Origin: Rohdeia sp041398665
GTDB lineage: Bacteria; Planctomycetota; UBA1135; GCA-002686595
DNA: 64,000 bases
Assembly: GCA_041398665.1 (NCBI GenBank)
Contig: JAWKUH010000006.1
Span: 124,001-188,000, forward strand
Direction: 5' to 3'
Below the pieces are notes generated by a model. The model did no database searches. It saw only the letters and a list, made by a program, of their open reading frames with translations, and was not told the origin of the DNA. A program made the translations under genes and the position numbers. This document shows, one piece after another, positions 54,077 to 62,430 of this stretch. Position 1 is the first letter of the stretch, and each line of letters starts with the position of its first letter.

Positions 54077-54976
54077 GTGGAGCCCCAAGGACTCGAGTGC
54101 TCGCGACGCGCGGGCCGCATCGCCGCCGAGTGCCGGGAATGGGCACGCAGCGCCATCGCGCCCGGAGTGCGCGTGCGCGCGGTGCTCGAAGGCGTCGAGG
54201 AGCGCATCCGCGCGGCGGGAGCGATTCCCGCCTTCCCCGCGCAGTCGAGCATCAACCACGTCGCGGCGCACTACTGCTCGCCCCCCGACGACGAGACGAC
54301 CTACTCCGAGGGCGACTGCGTCAAGGTCGACCTCGGCGTGTGCGTCGACGGCTGGATCGCCGACACCGCCTGCACGGTCGACCTCTCGACGGACGGACGC
54401 TGGGCGGAGCTGATCGGAGCCTCGCAGGCCGCGCTCGCCGCCGCGATCGCGCTGGTCGAGCCGGGCCGACCCGTGGCGGAGATCGGCGCGGCCGTGGAGC
54501 GCGCGATCACGTCGGCGGGCTTCCGCCCCGTGCGCAACCTCACGGGTCACGGTCTCGCGCGCTGGCAGGTCCACACGGCGCCGCAGATCCCCTCGGTCGA
54601 CGACCGCAGTCGCGAGAAGCTCAAGGCTGGATCGGTCGTCGCGATCGAACCCTTCGCGTGCACGGGCGAGGGCTACACGCACGAGCGCGGCAAGGCCGAG
54701 GTCTTCATGATGATGCGACCGCCGCGCAACGCGAAGGGCATCGACCGCGACGTGCTGAGGGCGATCGACTCCTGGCGGGGACTGCCGATCGCGCGGCGCT
54801 ACTTCGCGGACCTCGACCAGGAGGCCGTCGAGGGCGCGTTCGCGAAGCTCGCGCGCCAGGCCGTGCTCGTCCGCTTCCCTCCGCTCGTCGAGAAGGAGGG
54901 CGTCATGGTCGCGCAGACCGAGCACTCGCTCTACGTGGGGCCGGACGGCGTCGAGATCCTGACAGCGGCGAGCTGA
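54077..54976 (+). CDS. map: Methionine aminopeptidase, type II
   Basis: A 299-residue metalloprotease that removes the initiator Met. The pattern is the archaeal/eukaryal type II form: SINHVAAHYCSPPDDETTYS, CVKVDLGVCVDGWIADTACT (two metal-ligand Asp), NLTGHGLARWQVHTAPQIPS (ligand His), AIEPFACTGEG (ligand Glu), and a late MVAQTEHSLYVG (ligand Glu). Type II enzymes are unusual in bacteria. The GTG at 54077 is set by the -10 box. The next gene starts about 20 bp after its stop. Confidence 0.88.
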   Translation: MEPQGLECSRRAGRIAAECREWARSAIAPGVRVRAVLEGVEERIRAAGAIPAFPAQSSINHVAAHYCSPPDDETTYSEGDCVKVDLGVCVDGWIADTACTVDLSTDGRWAELIGASQAALAAAIALVEPGRPVAEIGAAVERAITSAGFRPVRNLTGHGLARWQVHTAPQIPSVDDRSREKLKAGSVVAIEPFACTGEGYTHERGKAEVFMMMRPPRNAKGIDRDVLRAIDSWRGLPIARRYFADLDQEAVEGAFAKLARQAVLVRFPPLVEKEGVMVAQTEHSLYVGPDGVEILTAAS

Positions 54977-54995
54977 GCCGACGGGAGTCGCTCCC

Positions 54996-56683
54996 ATGCG
55001 CATCGCCCTCGTCACGACGCCGCCCTCCGTCCGATCCGGCATCGGCGACTACACGCGCCACCTCGTTCCCTACGTGAGGGAGCACGCCGACGTCGACGTC
55101 TACGTCGCGCCGCCGCTCGCGGGCGAGCCGCTCGACGAGGCGCTCGGCGGGGCGTCGCGCGCTCCGTCGACGATCTCGACCCGGTGCAGTACGACCACGT
55201 CCTGTACCAGCTCGGCAACGAGTCGAACCACGCCTTCGTCGTGCGCGCGCTCCCGCGCCTCGGCGGGACCGTCGTGCTGCACGACTGGGTCCTGTTCGAC
55301 ATGGCGCTCGCCGCGTACCCGGCCATCGCCCGCGGAGGTCCGAAGGGCGCCGCGCTCGTCCTGCGCGAGGGCGGACTCGGTCAACTCGCACGCTACGTCC
55401 GCAACTTCGCGGACCGCCGCGTGCAGAAGCGTCGTCCCGAGCGCGAGCCCGACCACACGTCCCTCGTGGGTGAGATCCTCGCGGGCTGGCACGCGCCCGA
55501 GGACCGCGGGCGCTGGACCTGCGACTTCGGCTCGTTCCGCGTGCCCGACCCGGACGCCGACGCGCTCGAGGTCGAGTTCCACGCGCCGCCGGGACGCACC
55601 GTCACGCTCTGGCGCGACGGGGAGCGACTCGCCGGCTTCGTGACGACGCCGCAGTGCGCGGACACGACCTTCGAGATCGAGCTGCACCGTCCGAGCGACG
55701 CGCCGTTCGTGCTGCGGGCGGACCCCGTCGTCGTCACCGACGAGCAGCGGCGGTACGGCGACTCGCGGAGGCTCGGGACGTTCGTCAAGTCGATCCGCTA
55801 CCGCAGCGGCGAGGCCTGGCGCGAGGTCGGTCTCGCGCTCCCGCCCGCCCACCACACGATCCCGGTCACGCTCTCGCGCGACCGCTTCGACCTCCCGCTC
55901 AACGGCTCCGTCCTCCGACACGCCGACTCGTTCATCGTGCACTCCGACTACGTCGGCGATCGCATCCGCGCGGAGCGCGGCGACCACGTGCAGGTGGGCC
56001 GCGTCTGGCACGGCGCCGAGGACCGCAGCGACGACCGCGACCGACGCGACGTCCGCTCGGCGCTCGGTCTGCCCGGAGCGTGGCGCGACGACTTCGTCGT
56101 CGTCAGCTTCGGCGGTGTGCAGCCGCACAAGCGGATCGACAAATTGCTCGACGGTCTGGTGCTCGCGCGCCGCGAACGCCCCGACATCCGACTGGTCCTC
56201 GCGGGCAAGGTCGCGGGCGACTTCTTCGACGCGGCGGACGAGGTCCGACGGCGTCACCTCGACGACGCGGTGCGCCTGACGGGGTTCGTGCCGGAGGAGA
56301 TCGGCTGGGAGTGGCTGCGCGCCGGCGACCTCTCCGTGAACCTGCGCGGACCGACGTCGGGCGGCACGTCGGGCGGGATCTTCCAGAGCTTCGGGCTCGG
56401 TCGCGCCGTCATCGCGAGCGACGCCGCCGAGCAGCGCGAGCTGCCCGACGAGTGCACGCTCAAGGTGCCGCTCGGCGAGGGCGAGGTCGAAGCCATCGCG
56501 CGCACGCTCGTCGACCTGCGCGACCACCCCGAGAAACGCGACGCGCTGGAGCGCGCCGTGCGCCGCTTCGTCGCGACGGAGTGCCACTGGCGGATCCAGG
56601 CCGAGCACTACCTCGAGCTGCTCGAACGCTTCCGGCCCCCGAGGAGCTCGGGGCGGAGTCGGCCGCTCGTGGCGACGACGTGA
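54996..56683 (+). CDS. Glycosyltransferase family 4-like protein (one frameshift near 55160)
   Basis: Corrected length is about 562 residues. The N-terminus RIALVTTPPSVRSGIGDYTR is a GT4-type donor-domain start. A Rossmann region with VLYQLGNESNHAFVVRALPR and VVLHDWVLFDMAL follows. The C-terminal nucleotide-sugar domain has SFGGVQPHKRIDKLLDGL and LRGPTSGGTSGGIFQSFGLG with GRAVIASDAAEQ. The frame shifts by one lost base between about 55150 and 55166, where VDDLDPVQYDHVLYQLGNE resumes. The middle region (about 150-260) is an inserted beta domain. It probably builds a surface polysaccharide. It ends nine bases from the convergent selenoprotein candidate. Confidence 0.82.
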
Positions 56684-56692
56684 ACCTGCGCG

Positions 56693-57040
56693 TCACCCGA
56701 GCCTGAGCCCGCACGACGGACAGCGCGTCGGCACGCCGCGGATCGGGTCGCCGCAGGCGGGACACGTGTTCTCGTCGGACTCGAGGTCGACGACGGTGGA
56801 GGCGCGCTCGCGCGCCTCCTCGGGGATCGCCGAGTCGAACTCCGCCTCGATCGCGGCGACCGCCGCTCGCGCCGAGCTGCCCGCGACCGCGAGCAGGTAC
56901 TTGGTGCCTCAGGCGTTCGCGTTCTGGCCGGGCGGCTGGACGATCTCCGCGGGGATGCCGGTGGCCGCGAGGGTGCGGCGCATCTCGCGCAGTCGTTGGA
57001 AGCCGCCCTGCGCGACGAAGATCAGGTCGTCGCCGTTCAC
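56693..57040 (-). CDS. Probable selenoprotein: small DUF2007/DUF3343-like domain plus zinc ribbon, in-frame TGA at codon 44
   Basis: A 115-codon gene read from GTG 57040 to TGA 56695-56693. Codons 1-43 read VNGDDLIFVAQGGFQRLREM and so on, to GQNANA. Codon 44 (56911-56909) is TGA. Reading continues as GTKYLLAVAGSSARAAVAAI with no shift, and ends in a zinc ribbon with CPACG and CPSCG. The fold looks like the small ferredoxin-like DUF2007/DUF3343 type, in which a Cys-Gly sits at this place. The TGA would therefore encode selenocysteine before Gly. No start codon follows the TGA to allow a split gene. A SECIS-like hairpin follows. The start overlaps the stop of the upstream gene (GTGA). Confidence 0.62.
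56877..56911 (-). promoter_or_regulatory. Candidate bacterial SECIS element with its UGA
   Basis: On the minus strand the UGA is at 56911-56909. Twelve bases later an 8-bp stem forms between CTGCTCGC (56896-56889) and GCGGGCAG (56884-56877), with one G.U pair. The apical loop is the tetraloop GGUC (56888-56885). The loop starts 20 nt after the UGA with G as first base, inside the published bacterial SECIS ranges as I know them (loop 16-37 nt away, short loop, early G). Confidence 0.55.
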
Positions 57041-57666
57041 GGTGCGATCCTAGCAAGCCTGCGTCCGCGGCGTCCGCTCCGCGCGGCCTCGTCCTCGGTC
57101 ACGAAGTTGGCGATCAGCGGCGTGCCCCACACGTCGCACCCGAGCTCGCGCAACCAGGTCCGCGTGCGGTCGTTGCAGTGGTGGAGCACCGAGTAGGAGT
57201 TCGCGTCGTCGGGGACGAACTCGAGTCGGTAGAGCGTGCTGTAGAGGCGCTCGTCGCGCGCCTCCTCGAAGCGCGCGACGAGGCGCGACTCGAGGGCGGC
57301 CGCCGCACCGCGCTCGACGTCGAGCCCGATCACCTTCTCGGCCCAGAACGCGCGGGCGATCGCGTCCGCTTCGGGCGGCCCGTTCCAGGGCGCGCGACCG
57401 AGCGCCGCGCGCGTCGGCCAGAACAGCACGGCGGGCAGGCGCCACCAGTCCGTGTCGTCGAGCGCGAACCAGCGCCACTCGCCCCACGCCCACAGGTCGT
57501 GACCCGTGCCGTCCGAGCGCGGCAGCACGAGCGCGGAATGGCGACCCTGGTCGACGACGAAGACGCGAACGGGGTCGACGACGTCCCGCGGGGGGACGAC
57601 GACGGCGCGACAGCTCGCGAGCGTGAGCGCGGCGGCGAGCGCGAGGGCCCGCGCGTCGCGCTTCAC
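57037..57666 (-). CDS. Predicted lipoprotein, DUF2459-like
   Basis: A 209-residue protein with a lipoprotein-like start (LALAAALTLASC). The mature part opens VRVFVVDQGRHSALVLPRSD and has HDLWAWGEWRWFALDDTDWW, then NSYSVLHHCNDRTRTWLREL. This broadly resembles DUF2459 (His after VxxxxGxH, later His-Cys-Asn), whose role is unknown. Start and stop both overlap neighbours by GTGA, so it is the middle gene of a three-gene operon. Confidence 0.68.
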   Translation of the reverse strand: MKRDARALALAAALTLASCRAVVVPPRDVVDPVRVFVVDQGRHSALVLPRSDGTGHDLWAWGEWRWFALDDTDWWRLPAVLFWPTRAALGRAPWNGPPEADAIARAFWAEKVIGLDVERGAAAALESRLVARFEEARDERLYSTLYRLEFVPDDANSYSVLHHCNDRTRTWLRELGCDVWGTPLIANFVTEDEAARSGRRGRRLARIAP

Positions 57667-58151
57667 GGGATCAGTCGGATCACGGCCGTCGCCTTCGTGC
57701 CGTCGGGTCCCTCGAGCTCGAGCGAGAGCGTCGCTCCGCTCTCGATCCCGGCGGGCAGCTCGCCGACGTGCAGGTCGAAGTCGGAGCCGTTCTCGGCCTT
57801 GGCGGAGGCGCGCAGCGACTTCGCGCCGGTCGCGTCGATCACCTCGCCGCGCACGATCGACACACCCTCCGCCTCGATCTCGAAGGCGAGCTCCTCGACC
57901 GGCGTCGTGCGCGGCCGGAACCACGTGACGTGGACGTCGGCGAAGTCGCCCATCGCGCCCTCGTGGACCGTGACGGGGTCGCCCAGGTCGGCGTGGTCGT
58001 GCGCGTGGTCGTGGTCGGCGTGGTCCTCCGCGCCGTGGTCGTGATCGGCGTGGTCGTCGGCATGGGTCGCAGCCTGACCGCCGTCGTTCGAGCCGCCGCC
58101 GCAGGACGGCAGGAACGCGAGGAGGGCGAGGAGGATCGTCGTCGAACGCAT
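57663..58151 (-). CDS. His/Asp-rich metal-binding lipoprotein
   Basis: A 162-residue lipoprotein (lipobox LPSC). The mature start is a metal-binding stretch of about 25 residues, nearly all His, Asp and Ala (HADDHADHDHGAEDH, then HADHDHAHDHA), like those in periplasmic zinc or copper handling proteins. A beta-rich domain follows (VTVHEGAMGDFADVHVTWFR, ending AVIRLIP). The ATG at 58151 has GGAG twelve bases upstream. It leads the operon that ends with the selenoprotein candidate, about 88 bp after mutS on the same strand. Confidence 0.75.
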   Translation of the reverse strand: MRSTTILLALLAFLPSCGGGSNDGGQAATHADDHADHDHGAEDHADHDHAHDHADLGDPVTVHEGAMGDFADVHVTWFRPRTTPVEELAFEIEAEGVSIVRGEVIDATGAKSLRASAKAENGSDFDLHVGELPAGIESGATLSLELEGPDGTKATAVIRLIP

Positions 58152-58239
58152 GGTGGTGTCTCCGTGGGGTGCGTCGGTTCGGGTTCGTCTCGTCGAACGC
58201 CGCGGTGGCGCGTCGACATGGGCCGGGTCTCGGCGAACG

Positions 58240-60924
58240 TCAGCGACGCTCGAGGTCGTCGCGCCAGCGCTGGAGCAGCGTCAGCGCCTGGATCGGCGTC
58301 GTCCGATCGAGGTCGAGCGCGCGGATCTCGCGTTCGACCTCGCTCTCCGGTGCGTCGAAGAACGAGAGCTGGCGCGGTGCGCCGGGACGCCGCTCGGGAC
58401 CGCCGGGTTCGAGGTACGCCGACTCGTCCTCGAGGCTCGCGAGGACCTGGCGCGCGCGTTCGAGCACGGGCGCCGGCACGCCGGCGAGTCGCGCGACGTG
58501 GATGCCGTACGAGCGGTCGGTCCCGCCCTCCTGGATCGTGTGCAGGAACACGATCTCCTCGCCCCATTCGCGCACGGCGACGGAGAGGTTGAAGACGCCG
58601 GCGAGGCGGTCCGCGAGATCCGTGAGCTGGTGGTAGTGCGTGGCGAACAGCCCGCGCGCACGGACGGCCTCGTGGAGGTGCTCCACGATCGCCCAGGCGA
58701 GTGCGAGGCCGTCGAACGTGCTCGTACCGCGCCCCACCTCGTCGAGCACGACGAGCGAGCGCTCCGTCGCGTTGTTGAGGATGTTCGCGATCTCGACCAT
58801 CTCGACCATGAAGGTCGACTCGCCGCGGCTGATGTCGTCGCCGCTCCCCACGCGCGTGAAGATGCGGTCGACGACGCCGACGCGCGCCGACTCGGCCGGG
58901 ACGAAGCTCCCGATCTGCGCGAGCAACGCGATCAGTGCGGTCTGGCGGATGTAGGTCGACTTGCCCGCCATGTTCGGCCCCGTGAGGATGCCGACGAGAC
59001 GACCGTTCGACGCGTCGCCGTCGAGCCGCGTGTCGTTCGGCACGAACGTCTCGCAGGTCGGCGAGAGCTCGATCACGGGGTGCCTGCCGCCGACGACCTC
59101 GAGGACCGTCGAGTCGTCGACCTCGGGGCGGACGTAGCGGTTCGTCGCGGCGCACTCCGCGAGCGAGACCAGGGCGTCGAGCGTCGCGACCGCGTCCGCC
59201 GTCTCGAGGATGCGGTCGGTGTGCTTCGCGATCTCGTCGCGGAGCGCCATGAAGATCTCGTACTCGAGCTCCTGCGCGCGCTCCTCGGCGGTGAGGACCT
59301 TGGTCTCGAACTCCTTGAGCTCCGACGTGATGTAGCGCTCGGCCGTCTTGACCGTCTGCTTGCGCACCCACTCCGGCGGCACGCGGTCGACCTGGCCGCG
59401 GGGCACCTCGATGAAGTAGCCGAAGACCGAGTTGAAGCCGACCTTGAGGCCGTTGATGCCGGTGCGCTCGGCCTCGTCGGCCTGCATGCGCGCCATCCAC
59501 GACTTGCCGTCGCCCGCGATGCTGCGCAGCTCGTCGAGCCTCTCGTCGAAGCCGTCGCGCACGAGTCCGCCCTCGCGCAGCGTCATCGGGGGCTCGTCGA
59601 CGACCGTCGTGAGCACGCGCTCCGTGACGTCCGTGAGCGGGTCGAGCCGTGCCAGGAGTTCGACGAGCAACGGCGCGCCGCGATCCTCGAGGAGCTTGCG
59701 CAGTTCGGGCACACGTCGCGTCGACTCCGCGAGCGCGCGCACGTCGCGCCCGTTCGCTCGACCCGTCGACACCTTGGCGACGAGTCGTTCGAGGTCGCGC
59801 ACGTCGGAGAGGACGCCGCGCAGGTCCTCGCGCACGAAGGACTCCTCGACGAGCTCGGCGACGGCCGTCTGGCGCGCGCGGATCGTCCCGACGTCGCGCA
59901 GCGGAGCGAGGACCCACTCGCGCAGCATCCTGCCGCCCATCGGCGTCGACGTCGCGTCGAGGACGTCGAGCAGCGTGCCTTCGCGCCGCGACCCGCGCTG
60001 CGTCTCGACCAGCTCGAGCGTCGAGCGCGTCGCGCGGTCGAGCACGAGGTGGCGCGAGGGGTCGACGGGCTCGATGCGTCGCACGTGCTGGCACGCCGCC
60101 TTCTGCGTCTCCTCGAGGTACTCGACGAGCGCTCCCGCGGCGGGCACGACGGCCGATCCGTCGTCGACGCCGAAGCCGCCGAGCGTGCGCACGCCGAAGT
60201 GGCGCTCGAGCACGCGACGCGCGGCGCTGCGGTCGAAGCGCCAGGCCTCGCGGTCGCTCGCGAGTTCGTGGTGGAGTCGCTGGAACTCGGTGTGGACCTG
60301 CGAGTCCGGGTCGAGCGAGTCGAAGGGGACGAGGACCTCGGCCGGCGCGATGCGCGCGAAGAGGTCGAGCAGTCCGGCGTCGTCGGTCTCGCAGACCTGG
60401 AAGCGTCCGGTCGAGACGTCGACCCAGGCCACGCCGTTCCTCGCTCCTTCTCCTTCGCGGGCCGCGGCCACAGTGCGACGAGGTAGTTCGACGCGCGCGC
60501 GTCGAGCGCGTCCTCCTCCGTCAGCGTCCCGGCGGTGACGACCCGGACGATGCCGCGGTCGACGATACCTTGGTCTTCTTCGGGTCGGCGAGCTGTTCGC
60601 AGATGGCGACCTTGAAGCCCTTGCGCACGAGGCGCAGCAGGTAGCCGTCCACCGACCGGACGGGCACGCCGCACATGGGCAGCGCGGCCTCGTCCTTGTC
60701 GCGCTTGGTGAGCGTGATCCCGAGCTCGCGCGACGCGGTGACCGCGTCGTCCCCGAACATCTCGTAGAAGTCGCCCATCCGGAAGAAGAGCAGTGCGTCG
60801 GGCTGCTCGTCCTTCGCCCGCACTGCTCCATCATCGGCGTCTGCTTGCCGTCGCGGGCACCCGGGCCGGGTGCCCGCCCCGGCCAACTTCCGTCCGGCGA
60901 CGCGGGTGGTGCTGCGGGGGTCAT
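58240..60924 (-). CDS. mutS: DNA mismatch repair protein MutS (three single-base frameshifts)
   Basis: Corrected length is about 895 residues, normal for MutS. Mismatch domain: LFFRMGDFYEMFGDDA, the Phe-X-Glu reader. Core: VDVSTGRFQV, and the helical lever domain. ATPase: LTGPNMAGKSTYIRQTALIA, then DDISRGESTFMVEM, then VVLDEVGRGTSTFDGLALAW and FATHYHQL. Translation uses three frames. One base is missing near 60821 (after KQTPMMEQ), one near 60568 (PKKTK then GIVDRGIVRV), and one near 60474 (NYLVA then VAAAREGEG). The middle part is intact, so the gene is probably functional and the sequence imperfect. The ATG at 60924 has GGAAG upstream and a -10 box at about 35 bases. Confidence 0.85.
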   Translation of the reverse strand: MTPAAPPASPDGSWPGRAPGPGARDGKQTPMMEQCGRRTSSPTHCSSSGWATSTRCSGTTRSPRRASSGSRSPSATRTRPRCPCAACPSGRWTATCCASCARASRSPSANSSPTRRRPRYRRPRHRPGRHRRDADGGGRARRARVELPRRTVAAAREGEGARNGVAWVDVSTGRFQVCETDDAGLLDLFARIAPAEVLVPFDSLDPDSQVHTEFQRLHHELASDREAWRFDRSAARRVLERHFGVRTLGGFGVDDGSAVVPAAGALVEYLEETQKAACQHVRRIEPVDPSRHLVLDRATRSTLELVETQRGSRREGTLLDVLDATSTPMGGRMLREWVLAPLRDVGTIRARQTAVAELVEESFVREDLRGVLSDVRDLERLVAKVSTGRANGRDVRALAESTRRVPELRKLLEDRGAPLLVELLARLDPLTDVTERVLTTVVDEPPMTLREGGLVRDGFDERLDELRSIAGDGKSWMARMQADEAERTGINGLKVGFNSVFGYFIEVPRGQVDRVPPEWVRKQTVKTAERYITSELKEFETKVLTAEERAQELEYEIFMALRDEIAKHTDRILETADAVATLDALVSLAECAATNRYVRPEVDDSTVLEVVGGRHPVIELSPTCETFVPNDTRLDGDASNGRLVGILTGPNMAGKSTYIRQTALIALLAQIGSFVPAESARVGVVDRIFTRVGSGDDISRGESTFMVEMVEIANILNNATERSLVVLDEVGRGTSTFDGLALAWAIVEHLHEAVRARGLFATHYHQLTDLADRLAGVFNLSVAVREWGEEIVFLHTIQEGGTDRSYGIHVARLAGVPAPVLERARQVLASLEDESAYLEPGGPERRPGAPRQLSFFDAPESEVEREIRALDLDRTTPIQALTLLQRWRDDLERR

Positions 60925-60955
60925 GTGGGTCTTCCGGGAGATTCGGGCGGGCGGC

Positions 60956-60965
60956 AGCGTACTCT
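60956..60965. promoter_or_regulatory. Symmetric divergent promoter sharing one TA step
   Basis: The ten bases AGCGTACTCT read TACTCT (60960-60965) rightward and TACGCT (60961-60956) leftward, so the two -10 boxes share the central TA (form ANNNTANNNT). Right: a leader of about 43 nt to GTG 61015. Left: about 25 nt to the mutS ATG. Confidence 0.5.
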
Positions 60966-61014
60966 GAGCGGCCCGCGTCGCGACCCGCGACGCGCCGTTC
61001 GCGACCCGACGTCC

Positions 61015-62395
61015 GTGCTCGCCGCCGACTTCCGACCCGAGACGCTCCGCGCTCCCTCCGACCGTCGTCACGACGCTCGTCGAGGCGTCCCTCCCGCCGC
61101 ACCGCGCCGACGGAGGACCGCTCTCGTCGTCGCGTCGATGTTCCTCGCCGTCGCGGCGTCGGGATGCGCGGGGTACCCCGAGCGCGCGGGTCGCGCACTC
61201 GCGCAGTACCGCGCCGGCGCCCTCGACGAGGCCGCGACGAGCTTCGAGTCGGGCGACGTCACGGACAGCGCGTTCCTCTCCGGCGCCGAGGTCGGGATGA
61301 TCCGCCTCTCGGCCGGTGAGTGGGAGGCGGCGCGCGACGCGCTGACCAGGGCCGCGGAAGCGGCGCGCGACGCCGAGGAGAAGTCGCTGCTCTCGGTGTC
61401 CGAGGGCGCGGAGTCGGTCGGCACGCTGCTCGTCAACGACACCGTGGCGGCGTACACGGGCGAGGGCTACGAGCGCGTGCTCGTCCACGCCGCGCTCGCG
61501 ATCGCCTACCTCGCGCTCGGCGACGTCTCCGGCATGCGCGTCGAGACGCGGCGCGCGAACCAGGTCCTCGAGGGCGAGGAGGCGCTGTACGAGACGAAGT
61601 ACGGCGCGGGCGGGCTCGGGCACCTCCTGTCCGCGGTGAGCTACGAGATGGAGCGGCGCCTCGACGAGGCCCTGATCGACTACCGGCGGATGGTGGAGAA
61701 GGGGGTCGGCCTCGAGATCGCGGGGCCGAGGCTGCGCGAGCTCGCGGACTTCTTCGGACGCGACGACGTGGCCGAACTCGTCGCGGACTACGAGCCGGCG
61801 GTGTCCACCGACGAGCCGTACGCGACGGTGTGGGTCCTCGGCGCGATGGGGCTCGCGCCCCAGAAGGTCGAACGGAGCCTCAACCTCCCGACGCCCGTCG
61901 GCTTCGTGCGCATGACGGCGCCGGACTACGTGTCGAGCGGCGGCGCGCGGACGCTCACGCTCGTGCTCCCCGACGCGGGTGAGTCCGTGGCCTGCACGGT
62001 CGTCGAGGACGTCGACGCCGTCTCGCGCGAGAACCTCTCGGACCGGCTCGCCTGGATCGCGGCGCGGACGGCCGTGCGCGCCGGCATCCGCGCCGGTGTG
62101 CACGAGTACGTCGAGAAGGAGCACGGCGCGCTCGCCGCGTTCGGCGTCGACGTCCTCGGCCTCGCGCTGGAGCGCGCGGATCTGCGCTCGTGGCTCACGC
62201 TCCCGCGCGAGTGGCAGGCGGCGCGCGCCGTCCTGCCCCCGGGGGGCCCACACCCTCGAACTGACCACCTCCGGCGGCGACAGCGTCCGACTCGGTCGCT
62301 ACGAACTGGAGGAAGGAGAGACCATGCTGATCTTCGCGCGTAGCGTGGACGGCTGGCTCGAAGCACACCCGATCGGCGGCCTCCGGGTGGAATGA
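61015..62395 (+). CDS. COG3014-like TPR lipoprotein (one frameshift near 62240)
   Basis: Corrected length is about 459 residues. A basic N-terminus and lipoprotein signal (RTALVVASMFLAVAASGC) are followed by helical repeats. The pattern YERVLVHAALAIAYLALGDV and VETRRANQVLEGEEALYETK matches the COG3014 family as I know it, which is found beside lpoB. At 62231-62248 the run CCCCCGGGGGG has one base too many. Removing one G gives VLPPGAHTLEL and a C-terminus VDGWLEAHPIGGLRVE ending at 62395. GTG 61015 is chosen because ATG 61138 would cut the signal in half. It is likely an outer-membrane helper of peptidoglycan synthesis, with lpoB downstream. Confidence 0.72.
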
Positions 62396-62430
62396 GCCGC
62401 CCCTGTCGCACACCCTCGCCACGAACCACG

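Noticed and set aside
57047..57052. TAGGAT six bases before the selenoprotein GTG as a leaderless promoter
   Set aside because: It lies inside the upstream gene and the start overlaps its stop. Translational coupling is the simpler reading, though an internal promoter is possible.
56766..57053. A plus-strand 95-codon frame opposite the selenoprotein candidate
   Set aside because: No domain, no signal and no ribosome site. The minus-strand product has a zinc ribbon and a coupled start.
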